A DNA stretch of 64,000 bases from Agathobaculum sp. Marseille-P7918. Lineage in GTDB: Bacteria > Bacillota > Clostridia > Oscillospirales > Butyricicoccaceae. Below, in pieces: positions 9,432 through 16,940 of the stretch (its first letter is position 1; the number at the start of each line of letters is the position of its first letter). The position numbers were made by a program, and so were the translations under genes. The stretch lies in NCBI RefSeq assembly GCF_900625105.1, contig NZ_UYYD01000001.1:372001-436000 (forward strand), written 5' to 3'. Below the pieces are notes generated by a model that had not been told where the DNA came from, did not search any database, and saw only the letters and a list, made by a program, of their open reading frames with translations.

Positions 9432-9449
9432 GGATTGCATCTGCAATCC
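9432..9449 (+). promoter_or_regulatory. Palindrome in the leader of the MoeA-like gene
   Basis: GGATTGCA-TC-TGCAATCC is a perfect 18-base palindrome 24 bases before the start codon. It lies just after a weak promoter candidate (TTGCCC at 9389, TACAAT at 9413, 18-base spacer). It could be an operator or a small leader hairpin. Confidence 0.35.
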
Positions 9450-9473
9450 GCATTTTACTGTTGGAGGCTTATC

Positions 9474-10499
9474 ATGAAACTGATGCGCACACAGGATGCC
9501 GTCGGGCAGGTCCTGTGCCATGATATTACCCAGATCATTCCGGGCGTAACCAAGGATGCGGTGTTCCGCAAAGGGCATATCATCCAGCCCGAGGACATTC
9601 CGGTGCTGCTGAGCGTCGGCAAAGAGCACATTTACATCTGGGAAGCGGGCGAAAACATGCTGCATGAGAACGATGCAGCCGAGATTCTGCGCACGCTTTG
9701 CCAAGGGCCGCACATGCACGCAACCGCCCCGAAGGAAGGCAAAATCGAACTGATTGCGGATGCGGACGGCCTGTTACTGGTCGATGTAGAGCGTCTGCGC
9801 GCGGTCAACGCGCTGGGCGAAATGATGATTGCAACGCGCGCGGGCGGTTTCCCGGTTCAAAAAGGTGACAAGCTGTGCGGTACGCGCGTCATCCCGCTTG
9901 TGATCGAAAAGGAAAAGATGGAGCAGGCGCGCCGCACAGCGGGCGATACGCCACTTTTGCAGCTGATCCCCTTCCGTCCGCGCACATTCGGCGTAGTGAC
10001 TACGGGCAGCGAGGTCGCAAAAGGCCTGATCGAGGACGCTTTTACGCCTGTTATCGAGCAGAAACTTGCCGAATATGGATGTGAAATGGCCGCGCACACC
10101 GTTTGCGGCGACGACCCGGATGAAATTACCGCCGCGATCACCAAAATGGCGGACGACGGCGTGCAAATGATATTTTGCACCGGCGGCATGAGCGTGGACC
10201 CAGACGACCGCACCCCGCTTGCCATCCGCAACGCAGGCGCACAGATCGTCAGCTACGGCGCGCCCGTGCTGCCCGGCGCCATGTTCCTCGTGTCCTATCT
10301 GCCGGACGGGCGGCCGGTCTGCGGCCTGCCCGGCTGCGTGATGTATGCGAAGCGCACGATTTTCGATCTGGTGCTGCCGCGCCTGCTGGCTGATATACCG
10401 GTTACGGCCGAGTGGCTGGCCGGTCTCGGCCACGGTGGGCTGTGTCTGAACTGCGAAGTCTGCCACTTCCCCAACTGCGGCTTCGGCAAGGGCGTATAA
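9474..10499 (+). CDS. MoeA/CinA-like molybdopterin-binding protein
   Basis: A 341-residue protein with a MoCF-biosynthesis (MoeA/MogA-fold) domain in its second half, seen as FGVVTTGSEV and then FCTGGMSVDPDD, the family's molybdopterin-binding loop. It is shorter than classical MoeA (about 400). It ends in a cysteine cluster CLNCEVCHFPNCGFG, seen in a clostridial subgroup often linked to molybdenum hydroxylases. I chose the ATG at 9474 with GGAGG 7 bases upstream over a TTG at 9435 that lacks a site. It is first in a long operon, and the next gene starts one base after its stop. A role in molybdate insertion or final cofactor maturation is likely; the exact reaction is inferred. Confidence 0.8.
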   Translation: MKLMRTQDAVGQVLCHDITQIIPGVTKDAVFRKGHIIQPEDIPVLLSVGKEHIYIWEAGENMLHENDAAEILRTLCQGPHMHATAPKEGKIELIADADGLLLVDVERLRAVNALGEMMIATRAGGFPVQKGDKLCGTRVIPLVIEKEKMEQARRTAGDTPLLQLIPFRPRTFGVVTTGSEVAKGLIEDAFTPVIEQKLAEYGCEMAAHTVCGDDPDEITAAITKMADDGVQMIFCTGGMSVDPDDRTPLAIRNAGAQIVSYGAPVLPGAMFLVSYLPDGRPVCGLPGCVMYAKRTIFDLVLPRLLADIPVTAEWLAGLGHGGLCLNCEVCHFPNCGFGKGV

Positions 10500-10500
10500 C

Positions 10501-11469
10501 ATGCGGGATTCCTTCGGACGAGAGATCCGCTACCTGCGCCTGTCCATCACCGACCGGTGCAACCTGCGCTGCCGCTACTGCATGCCGGACGAAGGCGTGC
10601 CGCCCACTGCGCACGACGATCTGCTGCGCTATGAGGAGCTGCTGCGCGTCGCAGCGGCGGCGGTTTCGCTCGGCATCGACCGTTTCAAGGTCACGGGCGG
10701 CGAGCCGTTGGTGCGGCGCGACTGCACAGACTTTATCCGCGCGCTCAAAGCGCTGCCCGGCGTCAAACAAGTCACGCTGACCACCAACGGCCTGCTGCTG
10801 CCGCCGCTGCTGGACGAGCTGTGCGCGGCCGGGTTGGACGGGGTCAACATCAGTCTGGACACACTGGACAACGCGCAGTATCAGCGGCTGACCCGCCGCG
10901 CACGCACCGCGGACGAAGTGCTGGACGCGGTGCGCCTGTGCGCCGCGCGGCTGCCGACCAAGATCAACGCCGTGCTGCTGCCCGAAACCGCCGACCAGAT
11001 GATTCCGCTGGCCGAGCTAACACAAACGCTGTCGGTGGATGTCCGGTTTATCGAGCGCATGCCGCTGGGCGCAGCGCAAACCGACCAAATGGCAAGCGCC
11101 GATCACGCGCTCGCGCGGTTGCGCGTACGCTGGCCGCAGCTGGAGCCAATCACCGAGCCGCGCGGCAACGGCCCGGCACGGTATTTCCACGCGCCCGCGC
11201 TGCGGGGCTGCATCGGCATGATCGACGCGGTCAGCCACAGCTTTTGCGACCGCTGCAACCGACTTCGGCTGACCTGCACGGGGTTATTGAAGCCTTGCCT
11301 GTGCTATGATGAGGGCGTGGAACTGCGCCCGCTGCTGCGCGGCGGCGCGGACGATGAAACGCTGCGGGACGCGATCCGCGCGGCGATTTTACAAAAACCC
11401 GCCGCGCACTGCTTCCAGCAGCGAGAAAATATCACGGAACACAAATCCATGAACCAAATCGGAGGATAA
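10501..11469 (+). CDS. moaA: GTP 3',8-cyclase MoaA
   Basis: A 322-residue radical-SAM enzyme that converts GTP to 3',8-cyclo-GTP, the first step of molybdopterin synthesis with MoaC. The N-terminal cluster cysteines are C20, C24 and C27 (CNLRCRYC). The C-terminal cluster CDRCNRLRLTCTGLLKPC fits the CX2CX13C pattern. The protein ends in Gly-Gly, the tail needed for activity in MoaA proteins. It starts one base after the MoeA-like gene. No moaC, moaD or moaE gene is in the window, so the pathway must be completed elsewhere. Confidence 0.95.
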   Translation: MRDSFGREIRYLRLSITDRCNLRCRYCMPDEGVPPTAHDDLLRYEELLRVAAAAVSLGIDRFKVTGGEPLVRRDCTDFIRALKALPGVKQVTLTTNGLLLPPLLDELCAAGLDGVNISLDTLDNAQYQRLTRRARTADEVLDAVRLCAARLPTKINAVLLPETADQMIPLAELTQTLSVDVRFIERMPLGAAQTDQMASADHALARLRVRWPQLEPITEPRGNGPARYFHAPALRGCIGMIDAVSHSFCDRCNRLRLTCTGLLKPCLCYDEGVELRPLLRGGADDETLRDAIRAAILQKPAAHCFQQRENITEHKSMNQIGG

Positions 11470-11470
11470 T

Positions 11471-12403
11471 ATGGGAAAAGTACTCGCCGTATGCACCAGT
11501 GCGGTGCGCGGCGTTCAAAAAGAGGATCGCGGCACGGCGCTGTTTGTGGCAAACCACGGTCTGGACGGCGACGCGCATGCGGGTGACTGGCATCGGCAGG
11601 TCAGCCTACTTTCTGCCGACGAGATCGCCGCGTTCAACGCGCGCGGCGCGGATGTTGCCCCCGGTGCATTCGGGGAAAATCTGGTGGTCGAAGGCATCGA
11701 CTTCCGCGCGCTGCCAGTCGGCACATGGCTGCGCTGCGGCGACGTACTGCTTGAGGTGACGCAGATCGGCAAAGCGTGCCACCATCACTGCGCGATATTT
11801 CAAAAGATGGGCGACTGCATCATGCCGCGCGAGGGCATTTTCGCCCGCGTGCTCGAAGGTGGGCGCATTGCAGCGGGCGACGAAATGACCGTCGTCCCGC
11901 GCAGCACACCGCTGCCCTTGCAGGCGGCGGTCATCACCCTGTCCGACCGCTGCGCCGCAGGCGAGCGCGAAGACGCGAGCGGCCCGGCGGTTGCCAAACG
12001 GCTGCAACAGGCAGGCTACACGGTGATCGAGCAGCTTGTCCTGCCCGACGGCCGCGAGGGGCTGACCAAAGAACTCATTCGGCTGGCCGACCAGCGTCAG
12101 CCCGACCTGATTCTGACCACGGGCGGTACGGGCTTCTCCCCGCGCGACCTGACGCCAGAGGCGACGCTGGATGCCGCTGAACGGCTCGCGCCCGGCATTG
12201 CCGAGGCCATGCGCGCGGCCAGCCTGCGCATCACGCCGCGCGCCATGCTGACGCGCGCGGTGAGCGTGATCCGCGGTCGAACGCTCATCATCAACCTGCC
12301 CGGCAGCCCTAAAGCCTGCATGGAGTGCATGGATGTTTTTCTGGACCAGCTTCCGCACGCGCACGCGCTGCTGCGCGGCGAGCAGATGGACTGCGCCCGC
12401 TGA
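11471..12403 (+). CDS. MOSC domain fused to MogA/MoaB-like domain
   Basis: A 310-residue two-domain protein. Residues 1-145 form a MOSC domain (SLLSADEIAAF, GAFGENL, and a conserved Cys in IGKACHHHC), a fold that binds molybdenum cofactor or carries persulfide. Residues 150-310 form a MogA/MoaB-like domain with TTGGTGFSPRD and NLPGSPKA, which adenylylates molybdopterin in MogA. The fusion would join cofactor activation with sulfur or cofactor handling. A GGAGG site overlaps the moaA stop and precedes the ATG by 5 bases. The domain assignments are secure; coupling of the two activities is inferred. Confidence 0.9.
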   Translation: MGKVLAVCTSAVRGVQKEDRGTALFVANHGLDGDAHAGDWHRQVSLLSADEIAAFNARGADVAPGAFGENLVVEGIDFRALPVGTWLRCGDVLLEVTQIGKACHHHCAIFQKMGDCIMPREGIFARVLEGGRIAAGDEMTVVPRSTPLPLQAAVITLSDRCAAGEREDASGPAVAKRLQQAGYTVIEQLVLPDGREGLTKELIRLADQRQPDLILTTGGTGFSPRDLTPEATLDAAERLAPGIAEAMRAASLRITPRAMLTRAVSVIRGRTLIINLPGSPKACMECMDVFLDQLPHAHALLRGEQMDCAR

Positions 12404-12480
12404 CTTTGATTCGACCGCGTCGTAAAACCGGCGGGTTGAAAATAAAACGTCCCTGAAAGACGGGACAAAGGAGACACACC

Positions 12481-13326
12481 ATGAAAAAATTCCTTGCAGG
12501 GCTGCTCGCCGCATGTATGGCGTTCAGCCTGACCGCCTGCTCAACAAGCGGCGGAGCGAACGCTTCAGCAGGAGCGGACAGCGGCGAGGCGACCGAGCTG
12601 GTCGTTTTCGCGGCGGCGAGCCTGACCGAAACGCTCGAGCAGATCGCGGAGGACTACAAGGAGGTGGCGCCCGACGTGACGCTGACCTTCAACTTTGATT
12701 CCTCCGGCACGCTCAAAACCCAGATTCAGGAGGGCGCGGACTGCGACGTTTTCATCTCCGCCGCACAGAAACAGATGGACCAGTTGGACGCGGCGGCCGA
12801 TGCTTCGGTCAACACCGAGGGGCTGGACTTTGTGCAGTCGGATAGCCGCCTGAACCTGCTGGAAAACAAAGTCACGCTTGCCGTGCCCAACGATAACCCC
12901 AAGGGCATCGACAGCTTTGACTCGCTCGCCAAACACTTACAGGCAGGCGATATCCTGCTGGCCATGGGCAACAGCGACGTGCCGGTCGGCCAGTACACCC
13001 AGAAGATCCTGGCGTTCTACGGACTGGACGAAACGGCGCTCGCCAGCGCGGGCTGCATCACCTATGGCTCAAACGTCAAGGAAGTCACCACACAGGTGCG
13101 CGAGGGCAGCGTGGACGCGGGCGTCATCTACGCGACCGACGCGTTCAGCGCCGGCCTGACCGTCGTGGACGAGGCGACCGCCGACATGTGCGGGCAGGTC
13201 ATCTATCCGGCCGCCGTGCTCAAGACCTCGGCGCATCCGGAAGCAGCACAGGCGTTCCTCAACTATCTGTCCACCGACGAGGCGATGGCCGTATTTGCGT
13301 CCGTGGGATTCTCCCCGGCCGCTTGA
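12481..13326 (+). CDS. modA: Molybdate ABC transporter substrate-binding lipoprotein ModA
   Basis: A 281-residue periplasmic-binding-type protein with a lipoprotein signal (SLTAC, Cys at residue 20) that would anchor it to the outer face of the membrane. The mature part begins with a serine and glycine-rich linker, then VVFAAASLTETLEQI, the ModA family start where the first Ser binds the oxyanion. AAAGGAGA lies 7 bases upstream. It is followed by modB and modC, a complete importer for molybdate. Tungstate specificity cannot be excluded from sequence. Confidence 0.93.
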   Translation: MKKFLAGLLAACMAFSLTACSTSGGANASAGADSGEATELVVFAAASLTETLEQIAEDYKEVAPDVTLTFNFDSSGTLKTQIQEGADCDVFISAAQKQMDQLDAAADASVNTEGLDFVQSDSRLNLLENKVTLAVPNDNPKGIDSFDSLAKHLQAGDILLAMGNSDVPVGQYTQKILAFYGLDETALASAGCITYGSNVKEVTTQVREGSVDAGVIYATDAFSAGLTVVDEATADMCGQVIYPAAVLKTSAHPEAAQAFLNYLSTDEAMAVFASVGFSPAA

Positions 13327-13347
13327 TTTCAGTTGACACAGATGGGG

Positions 13348-13368
13348 CGGGGCGCGTGCTCTGCCCCG
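13348..13368 (+). promoter_or_regulatory. GC-rich hairpin between modA and modB
   Basis: CGGGGC (13348-13353) pairs with GCCCCG (13363-13368) across a 9-base loop, 25 bases upstream of modB, followed only by TTT. It could stabilise the 3' end of modA mRNA and give more binding protein than permease. It is too weak to call a terminator. Confidence 0.4.
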
Positions 13369-13393
13369 TTTGCAAAAGGAGTGTATTTCCCCC

Positions 13394-14062
13394 TTGGATT
13401 GGTATCCGCTCTTCAATTCGCTGCGTATCGCGGCACTGAGCAGCGTGATCGTGTTTTTCACCGGCATCGCCGCGGCTTATTACGCCGTGCGCCTGCCGCG
13501 CCTATTGAAAGGCGTGCTCGACGTCGTGCTCACGCTGCCGCTCGTGCTGCCGCCCACGGTCGTGGGCTATTTTCTGCTGCTGTTGTTCGGCTCGCGCCGT
13601 CCGCTCGGCATCGCGCTGGCGCAAATTGGCATTAAATTTGTTATGACGTGGTACGGCGGCGTGATCGCGGCAGCGGTCGTCGCCTTCCCCCTGCTTTACC
13701 GCACCGCGCGCGGCGCGTTCGAGGCTTTTGACCAAACGCTTGCACAGGCCGGGCAAACACTTGGGCTGTCTAATACCTACATTTTTTGGCGCATCCGCAT
13801 GCCCGCCTGCCGGGATGGCATCATCGCGGGCGTGGTGCTCGCCTTTGCGCGCGCACTGGGCGAGTACGGCGCGACCAGCATGCTGATCGGCTACACACCC
13901 GGCAAGACCGCAACCATCTCGACCACGGTCTATCAGCTCTGGCGCACGGGCGACGACACCCACGCCTTTCTCTGGGTGCTGGTCAACCTCGCGATCTCGG
14001 CAGCCGTGCTGCTGACCGTCAACCTGCTCGAGCGCCGTCAGAAGGGGGTGCGCCGCGCATGA
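13394..14062 (+). CDS. modB: Molybdate ABC transporter permease ModB
   Basis: A 222-residue inner-membrane permease with about five membrane segments. The EAA-loop region reads FDQTLAQAGQTLGLSNTY, and ARALGEYGATSMLIG is the typical ModB ending motif. I chose the TTG at 13394 (MDWYPLFNSL), which matches ModB N-termini. The only good site, AAAAGGAG, lies 12 bases before it and inside the longer frame that opens at 13370. The stop overlaps the start of modC (ATGA). Confidence 0.9.
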   Translation: MDWYPLFNSLRIAALSSVIVFFTGIAAAYYAVRLPRLLKGVLDVVLTLPLVLPPTVVGYFLLLLFGSRRPLGIALAQIGIKFVMTWYGGVIAAAVVAFPLLYRTARGAFEAFDQTLAQAGQTLGLSNTYIFWRIRMPACRDGIIAGVVLAFARALGEYGATSMLIGYTPGKTATISTTVYQLWRTGDDTHAFLWVLVNLAISAAVLLTVNLLERRQKGVRRA

Positions 14063-15102
14063 GCCTGCATGTGGATATCCGCAAAACACTGGGCGATTTC
14101 GTGCTCGAAACCGCCTTTGACGCGGAGGACGCGGTCACCGGCCTGCTGGGCGCGTCCGGCTGCGGCAAGAGCATGACGCTCAAATGCATCGCGGGCGTGG
14201 AAACGCCGGACAGCGGCTGCATCGTGCTCGACGGAGAAACGCTGTTCGACTCCGCACGCGGCATCAATCTCAAACCGCAGCAGCGGCGTGTAGGCTATCT
14301 GTTCCAGCAATATGCCCTGTTTCCGCACCTGACGGTTGAACGCAATATCTTAACCGGCCTGCACCGCGAGCGTGACGCCGCCGTACGGCAGCGCCGCCTG
14401 CGTGAGATGATCCAAATGATGCAGCTGCAAGGGCTGGAAAAGCTGCGCCCGGCGCAGCTCTCCGGCGGGCAGGCACAGCGCGTGGCTCTCGCGCGCATGC
14501 TGGTCAACCAGCCGCGCCTGCTGCTGCTCGACGAGCCGTTTTCCGCCCTTGACAGCCATCTGCGCGACCAGTTGCAGCCGCAGTTTCTGTCCTTGCTGCG
14601 TACCTACGGACGACAGGCCGTGCTGGTCACGCACAGCCGAGATGAAGCCTACCACCTGTGCGGTCAACTGTGCGTGATGGAGGATGGCCGCGTCGTGCGC
14701 GACGGCACGACAAAAGCCGTCTTTGCCGACCCGCGCAGCGAAACCGCCGCGCGCCTGACCGGCTGCAAAAACATCACCCCCGCCCGCAAAATTGACGAAC
14801 GAACGGTCGAAGCGCCCGCATGGGGCCTGCGGTTTACCGCCGCGCAGCCCGTGCCGGATGATCTGCGCGCTATCGGCCTGCGTGCACACTATTTTCACGC
14901 CCGCGCCGCTGCCAATCGCGCCAATGTGCAATGGGTGGGCGAACTCGAAGAACCGTTTGAATGGATTTTGCTGTTCCGATATGCGGGACAGGACGAAACC
15001 GCGCCGCCCCTTTGGTGGCGCATGCCCAAAGACCGCAAACCCGCCGCGCTGCCCGATGTGCTTGGCATCGCGCCGGAAAACGTACTGCTGCTGACCCGAT
15101 AA
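14059..15102 (+). CDS. modC: Molybdate ABC transporter ATP-binding protein ModC
   Basis: A 347-residue ABC ATPase. The Walker A motif GASGCGKS is at residues 31-38. The signature LSGGQAQRVALARM is followed by Walker B LLLLDEP, and the switch region ends VLVTHSRDEA. The C-terminal 120 residues are shaped like the TOBE-like regulatory region of ModC, in which molybdate can bind and inhibit transport. It overlaps modB by 4 bases and XdhC follows after 12 bases. This is the only molybdate-sensing domain candidate in the locus, since the ModE-like protein lacks one. Confidence 0.93.
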   Translation: MSLHVDIRKTLGDFVLETAFDAEDAVTGLLGASGCGKSMTLKCIAGVETPDSGCIVLDGETLFDSARGINLKPQQRRVGYLFQQYALFPHLTVERNILTGLHRERDAAVRQRRLREMIQMMQLQGLEKLRPAQLSGGQAQRVALARMLVNQPRLLLLDEPFSALDSHLRDQLQPQFLSLLRTYGRQAVLVTHSRDEAYHLCGQLCVMEDGRVVRDGTTKAVFADPRSETAARLTGCKNITPARKIDERTVEAPAWGLRFTAAQPVPDDLRAIGLRAHYFHARAAANRANVQWVGELEEPFEWILLFRYAGQDETAPPLWWRMPKDRKPAALPDVLGIAPENVLLLTR

Positions 15103-15114
15103 GGAGGACCAACC

Positions 15115-16068
15115 ATGTTTGAGCAACTGCTGACCACCGCCCTGCGCGAAATGCAAGCCGGTCGCCCGGTCGTACTGGTGTCGGTCGCCCGCGCGGCCGG
15201 CTCAACGCCGCGCAAGGAAGGCGCGATGCTGCTGGCGGGCACACAGGGGCTGCTATACGGCACGATCGGCGGCGGTGTCCTCGAACACCACTGTCTGTCC
15301 CTCGCAGCCGCACAGCCCACACGCGGCCGTCTGATGCATTTTGAACTGGACAACCGCAAGGCAGGCAGTCTGGGCATGGTATGCGGCGGCTCGACCGAAG
15401 TGCTGTTCACACCGCTGACCGCTCCCGCGCCGCTGCGCGCCGCACTTACCGCCTTGCAGGAACGGAAGCCGGTCTGGCTGTGCCTGCCGTTGGACGGTTC
15501 CGCGCCCTGCATCGCGCAGGACGATACGCTGCCTACCCGTCCGGCCGTTTTATCCATGCGCGGCAAAGACGCGCTGTGCGCGCCGCTGAGCGACGCAGGA
15601 CGGGTGTACGTCATCGGCGGCGGGCATGTGTCACATGAGCTGTGCGCCCTGCTGCACCGGCTGGATTTCCGGCACATTGTCGTGGACGACCGTGCAGAGT
15701 TCTGCTCCCCTGCCCGCTTCCCGCATGCCGAGCATACGCTGACCACACCGCTGGACACGCTTGCATCCGCGCTCACCGGTGCGCTGTCCCCAACCGAGGC
15801 GGATGCTTTCTGTATTATGACGCGCGGCCATGCATGCGATGCAGACGCCGTGCGCTATGCGCTGTCCACCCCGGCCTCCTATATTGGCCTAATGGGCAGC
15901 CGCCGCAAGCGCGAAACGCTGTTCGCCGCGCTCGAGTGCGAAGGCTTTGCCGATACGGCCCGGCGTCGTGTCGTCACACCGATTGGCCTGGAGATTCATG
16001 CGCAGACACCGGCAGAAATCGCAGTCTCGATTGCCGCGCAGTTGATCGCGTGGCGCGCCAGCTGTTGA
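15115..16068 (+). CDS. XdhC-family molybdenum hydroxylase maturation factor
   Basis: A 317-residue XdhC/CoxI-family protein. The N-terminal part contains ARAAGSTPRKEGAML, the XdhC signature, and the C-terminal half has a Rossmann-type VIGGGHVSHEL motif. XdhC proteins bind sulfurated molybdenum cofactor and insert it into xanthine-dehydrogenase-like enzymes. It has an AAGGAGG site 8 bases before the ATG and closes the operon at a strong terminator. Its presence says the operon serves a molybdenum hydroxylase, but no hydroxylase gene is in the window. Confidence 0.9.
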   Translation: MFEQLLTTALREMQAGRPVVLVSVARAAGSTPRKEGAMLLAGTQGLLYGTIGGGVLEHHCLSLAAAQPTRGRLMHFELDNRKAGSLGMVCGGSTEVLFTPLTAPAPLRAALTALQERKPVWLCLPLDGSAPCIAQDDTLPTRPAVLSMRGKDALCAPLSDAGRVYVIGGGHVSHELCALLHRLDFRHIVVDDRAEFCSPARFPHAEHTLTTPLDTLASALTGALSPTEADAFCIMTRGHACDADAVRYALSTPASYIGLMGSRRKRETLFAALECEGFADTARRRVVTPIGLEIHAQTPAEIAVSIAAQLIAWRASC

Positions 16069-16071
16069 ATC

Positions 16072-16102
16072 TTGGGGCCGTCAAATGGCCCCAAAAATTT
16101 TT
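16072..16102 (+). terminator. Terminator of the Mo-cofactor operon
   Basis: TTGGGGCC (16072-16079) and GGCCCCAA (16087-16094) form an 8-bp stem with a 7-base loop, followed by AAATTTTT. Confidence 0.85.
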
Positions 16103-16124
16103 CTAGATTTTTTGTAAAAATATG

Positions 16125-16153
16125 TTGACAATCCCCCACCTCTTCGATATAAT
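16125..16153 (+). promoter_or_regulatory. Sigma-A promoter of first tRNA-Leu pair
   Basis: TTGACA (16125-16130), a 17-base spacer and TATAAT (16148-16153) give a perfect consensus promoter about 45 bases before the tRNA. The leader holds a short hairpin (GTCGC with GCGAC). Confidence 0.92.
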
Positions 16154-16197
16154 ACTATTTGTCGCTGACAGTGAGGCGACTCGATACGAAAGAGAAT

Positions 16198-16282
16198 GCG
16201 AGTGTGCTGGAACTGGTAGACAGGCACGTTTGAGGGGCGTGTGTCAATCGACGTACGGGTTCAAGTCCCGTCACTCGCACCA
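16198..16282 (+). tRNA. tRNA-Leu (GAG), copy 1
   Basis: An 85-base class II tRNA. The acceptor stem GCGAGTG pairs with CACTCGC, and discriminator A and CCA are encoded. The anticodon loop TTGAGGG gives anticodon GAG, reading CUC and CUU. A long variable arm is present, as expected for leucine. The T loop is GTTCAAG. Confidence 0.95.
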
Positions 16283-16304
16283 CCTTCAAACAACAACCAA
16301 ATAT

Positions 16305-16390
16305 GCGGATGTGGCGGAATGGCAGACGCGCTAGCTTCAGGTGCTAGTGTTCGCAAGGACGTGGGGGTTCAAGTCCCCCCATCCGCACCA
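16305..16390 (+). tRNA. tRNA-Leu (CAG), copy 1
   Basis: An 86-base class II tRNA with acceptor GCGGATG paired to CATCCGC and an encoded CCA. The anticodon loop TTCAGGT gives anticodon CAG, reading CUG. It lies 22 bases after the GAG tRNA and is co-transcribed with it. Confidence 0.95.
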
Positions 16391-16392
16391 AG

Positions 16393-16429
16393 AAAAAGCA
16401 CTGATCTCGAAAGAGATACAGTGCTTTTT
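16393..16429 (+). terminator. Terminator after first tRNA pair
   Basis: AAAAAGCACTG (16393-16403) pairs with CAGTGCTTTTT (16419-16429), followed by CATTTTTT. It begins 3 bases after the tRNA CCA. Confidence 0.9.
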
Positions 16430-16505
16430 CATTTTTTCTCTGTAAGCCTGATGTGCATCGTTCAGACAAACTCCAATTCTGCCCAAAGAGATTTGACAAA
16501 ACCTA

Positions 16506-16534
16506 TTGACAAATCCACTCTTTTTCGATATAAT
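16506..16534 (+). promoter_or_regulatory. Sigma-A promoter of second tRNA-Leu pair
   Basis: TTGACA (16506-16511), 17 bases, TATAAT (16529-16534). The promoter and leader match the first copy closely, including a CGATATAAT core and the GTCGCTGACAGTGAG leader. Confidence 0.92.
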
Positions 16535-16577
16535 ATTACCCGTCGCTGACAGTGAGATGACTCGATATGCAAGAGAT

Positions 16578-16662
16578 GCGAGTGTGCTGGAACTGGTAGA
16601 CAGGCACGTTTGAGGGGCGTGTGTCAATCGACGTACGGGTTCAAGTCCCGTCACTCGCACCA
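16578..16662 (+). tRNA. tRNA-Leu (GAG), copy 2
   Basis: Appears identical over its full 85 bases to the tRNA at 16198, with anticodon GAG and an encoded CCA. Confidence 0.95.
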
Positions 16663-16684
16663 CCTTCAAGCAACAATCAAATAT

Positions 16685-16770
16685 GCGGATGTGGCGGAAT
16701 GGCAGACGCGCTAGCTTCAGGTGCTAGTGTTCGCAAGGACGTGGGGGTTCAAGTCCCCCCATCCGCACCA
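16685..16770 (+). tRNA. tRNA-Leu (CAG), copy 2
   Basis: Appears identical over its full 86 bases to the tRNA at 16305, with anticodon CAG and an encoded CCA. Confidence 0.95.
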
Positions 16771-16772
16771 AG

Positions 16773-16809
16773 AAAAAGTACCGATTTCAACAGAAATCCG
16801 GTACTTTTT
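16773..16809 (+). terminator. Terminator after second tRNA pair
   Basis: AAAAAGTACC (16773-16782) pairs with GGTACTTTTT (16800-16809), with inner pairing of ATTTC and GAAAT. It is analogous to the first copy's terminator but has a different stem sequence. Confidence 0.9.
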
Positions 16810-16940
16810 CTTTTATTATTTCGTGCGTTGTCCCCTATACACACATTTCACACCACTTTTCTATTTACTTCCATTCCGCTTCGTATTATCATAAGGACAA
16901 GAAGGGACATCGCCCAATGCGGAAAGGTGGTTGTATCGTC

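Larger units (their letters stand above)
16125..16809 (+). repeat. Tandem duplication of promoter, two tRNA-Leu genes and terminator
   Basis: Two units, 16125-16429 and 16506-16809, each carry promoter, leader, tRNA-Leu(GAG), tRNA-Leu(CAG) and terminator, offset by about 380 bases. The tRNA bodies look identical, while the promoter-to-leader sequence and terminator stems have diverged. Each unit is therefore an independent transcription unit that has been kept for some time. Confidence 0.9.

Noticed and set aside
12404-12480. Possible molybdenum-cofactor riboswitch before modA
   Set aside because: The gap is only 77 bases with one 5-bp hairpin (GTCCC/GGGAC), too short for the known Moco RNA architecture.
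1-16068. Selenocysteine (in-frame TGA) in the selenium block
   Set aside because: All genes end at stops with proper downstream starts or terminators, and none continues in frame past TGA with conserved sequence.
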